From positions 372,001 through 436,000 of the forward strand of contig CAWDUI010000047.1 in the NCBI GenBank assembly GCA_963805445.1: DNA of 64,000 bases. Direction: 5' to 3'. Numbering within the stretch: position 1 is the first letter of the stretch; each line of letters begins with the position of its first letter. Origin of the DNA: JAENVT01 sp963805445. Its GTDB lineage: Bacteria; Actinomycetota; Acidimicrobiia; Acidimicrobiales; Ilumatobacteraceae. Below are positions 28,071 through 38,452 of this stretch, in pieces. A program made the position numbers and the translations under genes. The notes under the pieces were generated by a model. The model was given only the letters and a program-made list of their open reading frames with translations, had not been told where the DNA came from and made no database searches.

Positions 28071-30359
28071 GTGAAACCAAGGGGACGGCTGGTCATGGCA
28101 GTCGCGCTCGTCACATCGTGCTGCTGGTCGTCCACGGTCGCCGCCGACGGTCAACCCGTCGCCGGCTTCGGGGTCGACGGAGTCATGATCGACGGGAGTT
28201 TCAGCGCCGGAATGCACGTCAGGCCCGAGCAGGTCGTACAACTGGCGGACGGCGCGTTCGTCGTTCGCGGCTTCCTCCAGGTCCCGGGGCAACTGACGGT
28301 TCAGGAGTTCGTCGCCCGGTACACCTCGGCGGGCAAACTCGACCCGGCCTTCGGGAACGGCGGTGTGATCGACGTGCCCGGCGTGGTTCGCGACCTCATC
28401 CCGATGCAGGACGGGCGAGTGATGCTGACCGCCTTTTCATCGCTCGGGGGGATGGCCGTGCTCGGCCCGGACGGTTCGCTGACGCCGCTCCCCGTCCACC
28501 TCGATCCGGGCCAGTTGGTGCCACGACCCGATGGCGCAATCTATGCAATGGGCGACCGGCAACAAGGCGGCCGGGTCGCGTCGTTGGTCAGGCCGGACGG
28601 ATCACTCGACCGCGCCTTCAACTCCGACATCAGCGCGCTGCTGCCGCCAGGCTCGCACCTGGGTGCCTCGGCGATCGCCTACTCCCCGCCGAATGCAACG
28701 CTGCTGTCCGACGGTCGACTGGCCGTGGCGTTCACCTACTCGACTCCGGCACCGATCGGTGTGTTCTGCGGCCTCGTCGCACTGCTCGACGACGGTCGTC
28801 CCGACACCGCGTTCGGAAGCAATGGGCTCGTCTCGCTGCCACAGCCGTTGTGCAGGCTCGATCATTTCCCCGACGACACGATCCGCGTCACGGGTGACTT
28901 CGCCGACCCGGTACTGACCTTCTCGCCGAACGGAACCGCGATGGGCGTCGTCTCGGCGCCGCTCGATGCACCCGACCTCGTTGTCAACGGCGCCGGCAGC
29001 TTGTACGTGCACAGCGGGCCGGATTCGATCGCGGCGGTCGACCCGGCCGGCAACCTCGATCCGACGTTCGGCGTCGGCGGCCTCGCCACGTTGCCCGAGA
29101 TGACCATCGACGGGTTCGCGGTGCTGGATTCCGGCAACATCGTGACGTGGGGCAACGGCGTCGGCGATCCGACCACGCTCGCCGTCGGTCTGATCCGAGC
29201 ATCGATCGGCACCGCACCGCAGCCGCCGGTGATCGACACCTCCAAGTTCGTGCCGGTGGCTCCCACGCGCATCCTCGACACTCGTGTGGGTATCGGTGCA
29301 CCCGCGGCGTTGATCTCCGCCGGTGGTCAGATCGACGTGCAGATCGCCGGTCGCGGCGGCGTGCCCGGCGGGCAGATCTCGGCCGTCGTGCTGAACGTGA
29401 CCGCCACCGAGGCGACGCGAGCTGGTTTCGTCTCGGCCTTTCCTGCGGGCGGTCGACGCCCGACGGTGTCGAACCTCAACGTCGACTCACCGGGTCAGAC
29501 GGTTGCAAACCTCGTCACTGTTGCGGTCGGCACCAACGGCAAGGTCACGTTGTTCAGTTCGGGTGGCACCCACCTCGTCGCCGATGTTGCCGGCTATTAC
29601 ACCGCGGCATCGACATCGGCCGACGGGCGATTGCAGGCAACGACCCCGTACCGCATCCTCGACACACGTGTGAGTCTCGGCGCAGTGCCGACCGGTGGGC
29701 AGGTCGACCTGCAGGTGACCGGACGCGGTCCCGTGCCACCCAGCGGTGTGTCGGCGGTGGTGCTCAACGTCACCGGCGATCGGGCATCTGCCGATGGGTA
29801 CGTCACCGTGTGGCCGGCGGGGAGCGAACGCCCGCTTGTCTCCAACTTGAACCTCGTCGCCGATGGCACACGAGCCAACCTGGTCATCGTGCCCGTCGGC
29901 CCGACCGGAGCGGTGTCGCTGTTCACCTCTGGTGGCGCCGACCTGATCGCCGACGTGGCCGGGTGGTTCACCGATTCGACTGCGGCGAGCAGCGGTGTGG
30001 GCCTGTTCGTGCCGATCACACCGACGCGGGTGCTCGACACGCGCCAGGAGCCGGCGGCGCCGACTGCATCACAGAGCTCGTGGAGCCGACAGATCGGCTC
30101 GACCATGCTCATTCCACCCGAGTCGACGATGGCCATCGCCGCCAACATCACCGTGACCGAATCGGGAGGCCCTGGCTTCGTCACAGCGTGGCCCGCCGGC
30201 ACGCCCCGGCCATTGGCCTCGAACCTCAACACCACCGGCACCGGCCAGACCGTCCCCAACGCGGCGATCGTGCCGCTCGGCGCCGACCGGCTGGCCGTCT
30301 ACATCCAGTCCGGGGCACAACTCGTGATCGACGTCAGCGGCTGGTACACCGGCCACTGA
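28071..30359 (+). CDS. large secreted surface protein: delta-60 repeats plus three DVAGW-type modules
   Basis: 762 residues. A signal peptide (RLVMAVALVTSCCWSS) is followed by about 360 residues of delta-60-type propeller repeats, recognisable by recurring LDPAFGNGG, LDRAF, PDTAFGSNG and LDPTFGVGG. The C-terminal 370 residues are three modules of about 115 residues, each starting F-V-P-x-x-P-T-R-x-L-D-T-R and ending D-V-A/S-G-W/Y-Y/F-T. Such modules recur in actinobacterial cell-surface proteins; their function is not known to me. No sortase motif or membrane anchor follows the last module, which ends the protein. Leaderless -10 at 28058. Confidence 0.88.
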   Translation: MKPRGRLVMAVALVTSCCWSSTVAADGQPVAGFGVDGVMIDGSFSAGMHVRPEQVVQLADGAFVVRGFLQVPGQLTVQEFVARYTSAGKLDPAFGNGGVIDVPGVVRDLIPMQDGRVMLTAFSSLGGMAVLGPDGSLTPLPVHLDPGQLVPRPDGAIYAMGDRQQGGRVASLVRPDGSLDRAFNSDISALLPPGSHLGASAIAYSPPNATLLSDGRLAVAFTYSTPAPIGVFCGLVALLDDGRPDTAFGSNGLVSLPQPLCRLDHFPDDTIRVTGDFADPVLTFSPNGTAMGVVSAPLDAPDLVVNGAGSLYVHSGPDSIAAVDPAGNLDPTFGVGGLATLPEMTIDGFAVLDSGNIVTWGNGVGDPTTLAVGLIRASIGTAPQPPVIDTSKFVPVAPTRILDTRVGIGAPAALISAGGQIDVQIAGRGGVPGGQISAVVLNVTATEATRAGFVSAFPAGGRRPTVSNLNVDSPGQTVANLVTVAVGTNGKVTLFSSGGTHLVADVAGYYTAASTSADGRLQATTPYRILDTRVSLGAVPTGGQVDLQVTGRGPVPPSGVSAVVLNVTGDRASADGYVTVWPAGSERPLVSNLNLVADGTRANLVIVPVGPTGAVSLFTSGGADLIADVAGWFTDSTAASSGVGLFVPITPTRVLDTRQEPAAPTASQSSWSRQIGSTMLIPPESTMAIAANITVTESGGPGFVTAWPAGTPRPLASNLNTTGTGQTVPNAAIVPLGADRLAVYIQSGAQLVIDVSGWYTGH
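29247..30356 (+). repeat. three tandem protein modules within the surface protein
   Basis: Modules begin near 29247, 29650 and 30007 and each spans roughly 330-370 nt. They are diverged copies, recognisable at protein level (LDTR start, SNLN in the middle, DVAG/DVSG end) rather than as DNA repeats. Confidence 0.8.
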
Positions 30360-30377
30360 CGGGCGCGACGGATCGGG

Positions 30378-31902
30378 TCAGCCGTTGCGTGAGTTGTAGT
30401 CGGCGATCAGGGCATCGGCCTGCGCAGCCGAGTTCGCCAACGTGCTGGCCACATCGGCGCCACCGAAGATGGCGGCCACGCCCTGCGCCGTGACGGTGCG
30501 CACCTCGCGCAACGGCCCGAGGATGGGGCCGACCGACGTCGGCGCATCGGGTGCCGCCAACAACTGGTCGTAAGGAACCCGGAAGCGAGGGTCGGTCGCC
30601 AAGGTGGTCTTCAACGGGTCGAGCGTCAACGCATCGGTGCGCACGGGCACGTACCCCGTCGCCGACGACCACTCGCTCTGCTGCTGGGCTGCCGTGAGGT
30701 AGGTCGTGTAATCCCACGCTGCGGCGGTGCGGGCGTCGTCGCCGGAGTTCACGATCCACAGTGAGGCCCCGCCGACCAGCACGCCCGGGTTGCCGTCGGG
30801 CCCGGGCATTGCACCGACCCCGAGATCGTCGGCGGCGATCTGCGGGAACTGGCCACCCGCCCAGCACTGCCAATATCCCCCCGATCGCCGCCGAGGTTCC
30901 GATGGTCATGGCGGCCGGCTCTGCCGTGTCGGCGAGCTTCAGCAGGTTGTCGATCCCTCCGTTGTTGTCACCGACGTCGACGGCAAGCCCATCGTTGATC
31001 AGCGACTGCATGAACGTCAGCAGCGACTGTCCCATGGGGTTGTCGTACAGCACCTTGGTCGCCCGCGCCGAGCGTCCGTTCTGGTTGTCGGCGTAGAACT
31101 CGCCCGCCTTGGCGAACCATTGCTCGATGTACCAGCCGCCACCGCTGTCGAAGCCGGAGTCCAGCGCCAACCCGTACTTCGCCGTGCCCGAGCTGACGAT
31201 CGCCTCGCTGTCTGCTCGCAGTTCTTCGAGCGACATGGGTGGCTTCTCCGGGTCGAGTCCGGCCGCAGCGAACATCTTCTTGTTGTAGAACAGCACGGGG
31301 TTGGAGATGTTGAACGGCATCGACCACTGCACGCCCTGTGTCGCCCAGTTGTCGATCACCGTCGGCAAGAACGTGCTGGTGTCGTAGCCGCTCGACTTCA
31401 GACAGGCGCCGACGGGAACGACTGATTGCGTGTCGACCATCGTCTGCACCATGTACTCGGGCATCTGCACCAGGTCGGGTCGGCTGCCCTGCCCGGCCTG
31501 CAGGTACTTGTCGATGGTCTCCTCGTAGCTGCCCTCCACCAGGGTGACGTGGACCTTCGATTGGCTGGCGTCGTATGCGTCGGTCAGCGCCTGCAACTCG
31601 GTGGCGAGTGGGCCGTTCATCCCATGCCAGAACGTCAACTCGACCGGGCTCGTGGCGGCGGCCAACGCCCCGGTCGGGCACGCCGGCAACGTGTCGAGCA
31701 ATGCAGCCGTCGTGGTCGGCGCAATCGTGGTGTCGGCCGGAGGCCGGGTCTCACCGGGAGCCACGGTGTCGCCGGGGGCGAACGTGACCGGAGGAGGTTG
31801 CGTCACGACCGTCGGCTGGCGTCCGGCGCTGATGATCGACTTCCCCGAACCGCACGACGTAGCGACCAGCACCGCCGCGATCAGCGCTGCGAGTCGCCTC
31901 AT
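30378..31902 (-). CDS. sugar ABC transporter substrate-binding lipoprotein, UgpB-like (one frame error)
   Basis: Lipobox VLVATSCGSG, a Thr/Pro-rich linker of about 60 residues, then a family 1 solute-binding fold (VELTFWHGMNGPLATELQALTDAYDAS). Related proteins bind glycerol-3-phosphate or oligosaccharides. The frame changes near 30850-30870 (one extra base), after which QFPQIAADDLGVGAMPGP continues the mature domain to the end; length is 3n+1. The ATG at 31902 overlaps the permease stop as ATGA. It is the last gene of a four-gene transporter operon. Confidence 0.88.
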
Positions 31903-32771
31903 CCCTTCACCGCTCCAGCAGTGAGGCCGCGCACCAACTGACGCTGGAACAGCACCAGCACGACGAAGATCGGCAACGCGGCGATGACCGCGCCGGCAGT
32001 GACCAGGTTGAGCCGCGAGATGTCGCCGATCTTCAGCCGTTCGAGCCCGATCTGGATCGTCTGGTGAGCATTGTCGGTGGTGATGGCCTGCGGCCAGAGG
32101 TACTGGTTCCAGGTACCGAGGAACGTGAACAGCGCCAACGCTCCGAGGGTCGGCCGGCACAGAGGCGTGGCGATCTCCCAGAGGAACCGGAGGTGCCCGA
32201 CACCGTCGAGTGCCGCGGCCTCACGCAACTCGGTCGGCACCGTGAGGAACACCTGGCGCACCAGGAACGTGCCGAACGTCGTCGCCAGCAGCGGCACGAT
32301 CAGGCCTTGGTAGCTGTTGATCCATCCGAGCGAATCGATGGTGCGTTGATTGACCACCACGGTCAGTTCGGCGGGCACCAGGAGCGTCGCCAGGAAGCAG
32401 ACGAACGTCGGGCCCTTGCCCGGGAACTCGAGGAAGGCGAACGCGTAGGCGGCGAGCACGCTGGTGATGATCACGCCGAGCGTGACCGCCACAGCGACGA
32501 TCGTGCTGTTCAGCATCAGCCTGCCGAGGTGGCCGATCCGCCATGCTGCGCGCAAGGTGTCGAGGGTGAAGTTGATCGGCAGCAGCGACTTGGGATGGTC
32601 GATCGCGTCGGGGCCGCTCTTCAGCGACTGCATGAGCGCCGCATAGATGGGGAACAACACGATGAAGGCGACGAAGATCAGCAGTGCGTAGCGGCCGAAC
32701 TTGCGGGCGCCGTGCAGCGTCTCGGTCGCGCCGCCGGTGCTCTGCTGCGGTGAGCCGAGCCTACGTGCCAT
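31899..32771 (-). CDS. sugar ABC transporter permease, UgpE/MalG type
   Basis: 290 residues, six helices. The cytoplasmic EAA loop reads ELREAAALDGVGHLRFLWEIATPL, where the conserved Gly contacts the ATPase. N-terminal tail and the helix LLIFVAFIVLFPIYAALM are typical of the second permease of CUT1 sugar importers. It overlaps the upstream permease gene by 11 nt and the binding-protein gene by 4 nt. Confidence 0.92.
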   Translation of the reverse strand: MARRLGSPQQSTGGATETLHGARKFGRYALLIFVAFIVLFPIYAALMQSLKSGPDAIDHPKSLLPINFTLDTLRAAWRIGHLGRLMLNSTIVAVAVTLGVIITSVLAAYAFAFLEFPGKGPTFVCFLATLLVPAELTVVVNQRTIDSLGWINSYQGLIVPLLATTFGTFLVRQVFLTVPTELREAAALDGVGHLRFLWEIATPLCRPTLGALALFTFLGTWNQYLWPQAITTDNAHQTIQIGLERLKIGDISRLNLVTAGAVIAALPIFVVLVLFQRQLVRGLTAGAVKG

Positions 32772-33653
32772 AGTGCACCCGCTTGTCGAGGCCGCGGAAC
32801 TGCACCAAGGCCAACACCAACAGCACGAAGAACAGCAGGACGGCGGCGCTCGATTTCAGACCGATGTCGTTCTTCACCAACGAGGTCTTGCCGTAGATCA
32901 GGTACGCCACCGACTCGGTCGGGCGCTCCGGGTTGGGGCCACCACCGGTCAGCAGGGCGACCTCGGCGTAGGCCTGGAACGCCCGAGTCGTCAGCACGAC
33001 CGACGTGAACAGGATCGTCGGGCTGAGCATCGGCAACGTCACGTTGGTGAAGCGCATCCAGCCACCGGCGCCGTCGACGAACGCGCTCTCGTACAACTCG
33101 CGCGGGATGCCCTGCAGTGCCGCCGTCATGACGATGAACGTGAACCCGAGGCTGGCCCAGATGCTGCTGAGGGCGACCGCCGGCAACGCGGTGCCCGGGT
33201 CTTGCAGCAGCCCCGGCTGCTTCAACGACGGAATGATGCTGTGGAAGAGATCCGGCAGTACCCCGACTTGCGGTTGCAGCAATACGAACCACACCAGGCT
33301 GGCGACGGCGACGCTGGTCGCGACGGTCGAGGAGAACACGGTTCGGAAGAAGCCGATGCCGCGGATCTGCTTGTCGGCCAGCACGGCCAGCCCGATGCCC
33401 AACGCGAGCCCGATCGGAACGGTCATCAACGCCAGCCGCGCCGTGTTGGCCAGCGCGTGCTGGAACTCGTCGCTGCGGAACACGTCGATGTACTGACCCC
33501 ATCCACCTTCCCGGCAGCGCTTGCCGGTGGCATCACACCGGAGATGGCCGAGCTGGATCGCGCGCACCAGCGGATACACCACGAACACGCCGAGGATCAC
33601 GGCCGACGGCGCCAACATCCCCGCCGCGATCGGAACGTCGCGCCACTTGCGTT

Positions 33654-33657
<4 letters not shown>
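32761..33657 (-). CDS. sugar ABC transporter permease, UgpA/MalF type
   Basis: 298 residues, six helices; EAA loop PRELYESAFVDGAGGWMRFTNVTLPML. It has a short insertion with two Cys (RCDATGKRC) after the first helix, on the outer side, which could form a disulfide. It overlaps the ATPase gene by 4 nt and the second permease by 11 nt. Sugar or glycerol-phosphate import is inferred from family. Confidence 0.92.
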
Positions 33658-34667
<1,010 letters not shown>

Positions 34668-34673
34668 GCCTCA

Positions 34674-34679
34674 ACCGTA
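34674..34679 (-). promoter_or_regulatory. leaderless -10 element (TACGGT) for the sugar transporter operon
   Basis: TACGGT on the minus strand ends 6 nt before the GTG at 34667. Confidence 0.45.
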
Positions 34680-34727
34680 GGCCATCCCCGCCGGATCGGT
34701 CGCGGGGCGCGGGGTGGGCGCCAGCGG

Positions 34728-34733
34728 TACCAT
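34728..34733 (+). promoter_or_regulatory. leaderless -10 element (TACCAT) for the DksA-like/ABC1K operon
   Basis: TACCAT ends 7 nt before the ATG at 34741. It is the only promoter-like element seen ahead of the run that extends to 39435. Confidence 0.5.
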
Positions 34734-34740
34734 CGTGGCG

Positions 34741-34917
34741 ATGACCAACGCCGACGACCAGCCACTCGATCTCGACGGGATCGAGCAGGACCTCGCCGAC
34801 GTCGAGATCGCCCTGGCCCGGCTCGATGCCGGCACCTACTGGACCGACGAGCTCACCGGCGCCGACCTGCCGCACGACCAGCTCGCAGCCAACCCGACGG
34901 CGCGCCGACTGGCGTGA
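34741..34917 (+). CDS. cysteine-less DksA/TraR-like small protein
   Basis: 58 residues. The helix IEQDLADVEIALARLDAGTY and the following block match the C-terminal part of DksA/TraR proteins, which reads on as GTCEVCG and then RLEALPxARxC. Here the zinc-binding cysteines are replaced (D36 and T39 at the first pair; no Cys at the second), giving GTYWTDELTGADLPHDQLAANPTARRLA. The coiled-coil part that enters the RNA polymerase channel is missing. The gene overlaps the ABC1 kinase start as GTGA. Comparison is from memory of the family; function unknown. Confidence 0.7.
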   Translation: MTNADDQPLDLDGIEQDLADVEIALARLDAGTYWTDELTGADLPHDQLAANPTARRLA

Positions 34918-36364
34918 GCCGACAGGTTCGCTGGCGTCGCACGGCACGCGTCTGGCGACTGACTGCTCGCAACGGCGGGCGCTACGTGGTGCACCGGGTA
35001 CGCAGGCTGCGTCACCGCGGCGCAGCGACGCGACGACCTCGACCAGCAGTTCGCCATTCGCACATCGCAAGACGTGGCCCGCGAGCTCGGCAACATGAAG
35101 GGCGCGCTGATGAAGTTCGGGCAGCTGCTGAGCTTCATCATGGAGGCCCTGCCCGAGGATGCCCAGAAGGCACTCGCCACCCTGCAGTCCGACGCCCAGC
35201 CGATGGCTCCGTCGCTCGCCGCCAAGATGATCACCGACGAGCTCGGGCCGGCCGCCGGAGCGGGTCTTCCTCGATTGGCAGGTCGTGCCGGTGGCCGCGG
35301 CCAGTGTCGGTCAGGTCCATCGCGCCGTGACTCACGACGGACGCGATGTCGCGGTGAAGGTGCAGTACCCGGGCGTGGCCGAGTCGATCGAGAGCGACCT
35401 CGACAACGCCGAGGCGTTCTACCGGCTCGGCACGGCGTTCGTCCTCAAGGGCCTCGACGCCAAGGGGTTGGTCGACGAGCTGCGCGCCCGCATGCGCGAC
35501 GAGCTCGACTACGAGATCGAGGCGGCGAGCCAGACCGAGTTCGGCGCGTACTTCGCCGGTCACCCGTTCATCTCGATCCCGGCCGTCGACCGCGCCACCA
35601 GCACGAAGCGCGTGCTCACCACCGAGTGGGTCGAGGCCATGTCGTGGGCCGAGTTCGAGGCAACCGCCGGCCCGGCGGCCCGCCACCGTGCCGGCGAGTC
35701 GATCTGGCGGTTCGCCCAGCACGCGGTGCACCGCCTGGGCGCCTTCAACGGTGACCCGCATCCGGGGAACTATCGGTTCAGCATCCACGGCGACGTGACG
35801 TTCTTGGACTTCGGGCTGGTGAAGCGGTGGACCCCAGGCGAGTGGCGCCAGCTGGCACCCAGCCTCGACGCCATCGTCGTGCATCGTGACCCGGAGCAAC
35901 TGGTGTCGGTCATGGAAGAGATCGGCTTTCTCTCCGCCGGTCACGGGCTGGCCGCCCAGCAGGTCTACGACTACGTCAGCACGCCGTACACGCCCTACCT
36001 CACCGACACCTTCACGTTCACCCGGGCCTTCGTTCGCGACGCCATGGCGACGATCATCGACGTCAACGGCCCCCACGCGGCGGTGATCGAGAAGCTGAAC
36101 ATGCCGCCGAGCTTCGTGATCCTCGACCGGGTCGTGTGGGGTGTCAGTGCCATCCTCGGAAAGCTCGAGGTGACCGCACCATGGCGCTCGATGCTGCTCG
36201 AGTACCGAGACGGTGGGCCGCCGGCCACCAAACTCGGCGAGGCGGAACAGGCGTGGCTCGCGTCGGCGACGACCGGACCCGCAACACCACCCGCGTTGAC
36301 CCGGGAGGAATCGCGCCCGCTACTGTCCGGCACGAGGAGACCGCCGTCGGTACGGCGACGGTGA
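34914..36364 (+). CDS. ABC1/UbiB/COQ8-type atypical kinase (two frame errors)
   Basis: About 483 residues after repair. Family signatures: KxGQ (LMKFGQLLSF), the Ala-rich nucleotide loop AAASVGQVH, the catalytic Lys in VAVKVQYPG, the conserved DPHPGNYRF and FLDFGLVKRW (metal-binding Asp). Family members act in ubiquinone biosynthesis in other phyla; actinobacteria lack ubiquinone, so the substrate here is open. Frame changes occur near 35030 and 35253, each one extra base; length is 3n+2. The GTG at 34914 overlaps the DksA-like stop. It ends 30 nt before the first ferritin-like gene. Confidence 0.87.
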
Positions 36365-36393
36365 CCTATTCGCCAAACGTCAGAGGGGGCAAC

Positions 36394-37029
36394 GTGGCCG
36401 ATCCGCACAAGCCGAGGGCACCGTTCGCGCCGTGGGATCGCCGCGAGCTTCCCGGTGCGTTCGATGTCGAGGAATCGGCACGGCGTGTCGGCAACTACAA
36501 GTGGGCGGAGATGAAGCTGTTCGAGGCGCTCGGCGGCTGGGTCGCAACCGTTCCCGAGCTCGACGTCAAGATGCGCCTCGGCACCCACTGCTACAAGCAC
36601 GCATGGCATGCCGAGTTGTGGCACAAGCGATTGCCCGAGCTGCGCGAGATGAACCCTGATCGGCTGACCCAGCCGGCCAACGACGCAATGGTGCGGTTCG
36701 TCGAAGCGATGACCGAGCCCGAGGCCGCGGACATGACGATCGAGAAACTCGTCGGCGTCTACCGCGTGTACATCCCGCATTTCATCTCGGCGTACACCTA
36801 CCACCGCAACAACACGAGCCAGATCACCGACGCCCCGACGATCCGCTCGATCAACTTCATCCTGCAGGACGAGTTCGACGACTGGCGCGACGGCGAGATG
36901 CTGCTGCAGTCGTTGATCGAGACTCCCGAGGAAGTCGACCGTGCCGCCGCCCACCAGGCACGGCTGGAGAAGTTGATGCTCGAGGCCGGCGGGATCGCCG
37001 GACCCGGCACCATCGGTGCTCAGGAATGA
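36394..37029 (+). CDS. ferritin-like protein 1, unrecognised
   Basis: 211 residues from the GTG at 36394, preceded by a strong AGAGGGGG site; a GTG at 36361 is the alternative. Helices contain candidate metal ligands: E in KWAEMKLFEAL, H and E in HAWHAELWHKRL, and E/D in DEFDDWRDGE. These spaced Glu/His pairs suggest a ferritin-like four-helix bundle, but the classical ExxH pair appears only partly. I do not recognise a named family. It is followed after 10 nt by a second ferritin-like gene, which suggests the two form a heteromer. Confidence 0.6.
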   Translation: MADPHKPRAPFAPWDRRELPGAFDVEESARRVGNYKWAEMKLFEALGGWVATVPELDVKMRLGTHCYKHAWHAELWHKRLPELREMNPDRLTQPANDAMVRFVEAMTEPEAADMTIEKLVGVYRVYIPHFISAYTYHRNNTSQITDAPTIRSINFILQDEFDDWRDGEMLLQSLIETPEEVDRAAAHQARLEKLMLEAGGIAGPGTIGAQE

Positions 37030-37039
37030 GGGATCGCAG

Positions 37040-37913
37040 ATGAGACAGTTCTTCCCGGTCGAGGAGTTGGCTCGCGACGAGCGCTTCCACACCTTCACCA
37101 ACCGACGAGCGGATGGGCGACCCTCGGACGGTCTCTCAAACCGGCGCCCAGTCGCGCAACAGCAACCGCCTCACGCCGTCACGTCGCGATGCCAGCGACG
37201 CAGCCAGAGCCCTGATGCACGCCATTTTCGTCGGGGAGATCCAGGCGTTGGAGGGCGCCGGGCGCACCTGTCACGACTTCGACACCGGCGCCAGCAGCAC
37301 CTCCTCCGCCAGGGAACCAGACGGCGCGTCGGCGATCGACACGGTGCCGTTCGCGTTGAAGATGGACATGGCTCGACAGGCGTGGGACGAGGCACGCCAC
37401 GTCGAGATCAGCGTGATGCTCAGCGATTGGATGGGCACCGAGATCGGCCAGTTCGCCGAGAACACGGTCCTGTTCGAGGCGGCCTGCAGCAGCGACCCGG
37501 TGCTGCGCCTGGCCGGCGTCAACCGGGCACTCGAAGGCCTGGCCATCGACGTCTTCACGACGATGAAGGAGTTCGGCGACCTGGCCGGCGACCCGTACCT
37601 CGAGTTCTGCGAGGACTGGATGCTGGCCGACGAGGTGACCCACGTGAAGATGGGCAGCGACTGGCTGCGCAAGGTCACCGAGAACGACCCGCAGCGACGT
37701 GCCAAGGCACTGGAGTTCCAGAGCGTCGTCGACAAGCTGTTCAGCTACGGCGGCACGCGCAGCGACAGCCAGGAATCGCCGATCGGTCTGGCGCGACGGT
37801 TCCGCGAGCTCGCCGGCTTCACCGACGACGAGGTCGAGGAGATCGCCGACGTGAGCTTGGCGGCGCTCAACGAGCGCAAGGCCTTCGTCGCCAAGGCACA
37901 CGCCGCGTCATGA
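37040..37913 (+). CDS. ferritin-like diiron protein 2, DUF455-like (one frame error)
   Basis: About 291 residues. Four-helix ligand pattern: E in FVGEIQALEGAGR, ExxH in WDEARHVEISVM, then E in NRALEGLAIDVF and ExxH in LADEVTHVKMGSDW, giving two E-and-ExxH half-sites as in diiron ferritin-like oxidases. It resembles DUF455 proteins. The N-terminal 20 residues (MRQFFPVEELARDERFHTFTN) are in another frame; one extra base near 37100 joins them, and length is 3n+1. The ATG at 37040 follows the first ferritin-like gene, and its stop overlaps the next gene as ATGA. Confidence 0.78.
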
Positions 37914-38452
37914 GCGTCACGGTCACCCCGCAGACCTTCAACTTCGTCGCCTACGACGCCGGCTTGATCCAACGCGTCGCCGAGGAACTACTGGCTTCAC
38001 TGGGCATGAGCGACCACGCCGTGCGCATCGAGGTCGACGAGACCACGCCGCTGTCTCGGACACGCGTTGCGATCGGTGAGACGATCGAGATCCGGGCGGA
38101 GAGTGGTGCGTTCGAAGACACCAAGCGACCGCGGCAACAGAGCGAGGTCGCCACCGCCACGTCGCTCGGGCGGGTGCTGTTGCGCGTCCGCGACCGACTG
38201 AGCGGTGGCTTCGGAGAAGCACCGCCCGACGACGAGTTGACGTTGGCACAGGTCGCCGCGTGGGAGACCTATTCAGTCGGTCGGTTGTCGCGGCTCGGCG
38301 TCGAGGTCAACCAGCAGCGCTGGCGGTACAACTTCCGCAACCGGCACGGGTTCACCGACGACGCCGATCTGGCGTTCAACCACCTGTGGTCGAGCGACGG
38401 CCTGACGTGGGGTGAGCTCGAGGCGATCTGCGCCCAAGGCACGCCCGCATGA
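37910..38452 (+). CDS. unrecognised 180-residue protein in the ferritin-like operon
   Basis: I do not recognise this protein. Soluble, no signal peptide, acidic, and without Cys until near the C-terminus. The N-terminal half has alternating strands with an IRIEVDETTPLSRTRV-like pattern; the second half is helical (TATSLGRVLLRVRDRLSG, LAQVAAWETYSVGRLSRLG) and ends WRYNFRNRHGF...LAFNHLWSSDGLTW. It overlaps both neighbours by ATGA, so it is translated with the diiron protein upstream and the epoxide hydrolase downstream, suggesting work on the same substrate or complex. Confidence 0.75.
   Translation: MSVTVTPQTFNFVAYDAGLIQRVAEELLASLGMSDHAVRIEVDETTPLSRTRVAIGETIEIRAESGAFEDTKRPRQQSEVATATSLGRVLLRVRDRLSGGFGEAPPDDELTLAQVAAWETYSVGRLSRLGVEVNQQRWRYNFRNRHGFTDDADLAFNHLWSSDGLTWGELEAICAQGTPA

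Noticed and set aside
30334..32160. 608-residue ORF joining the sugar-binding protein to upstream sequence
   Set aside because: Its first part is antisense/out-of-frame reading of the permease, and the last part is out of frame after an indel; the binding protein itself starts at 31902.
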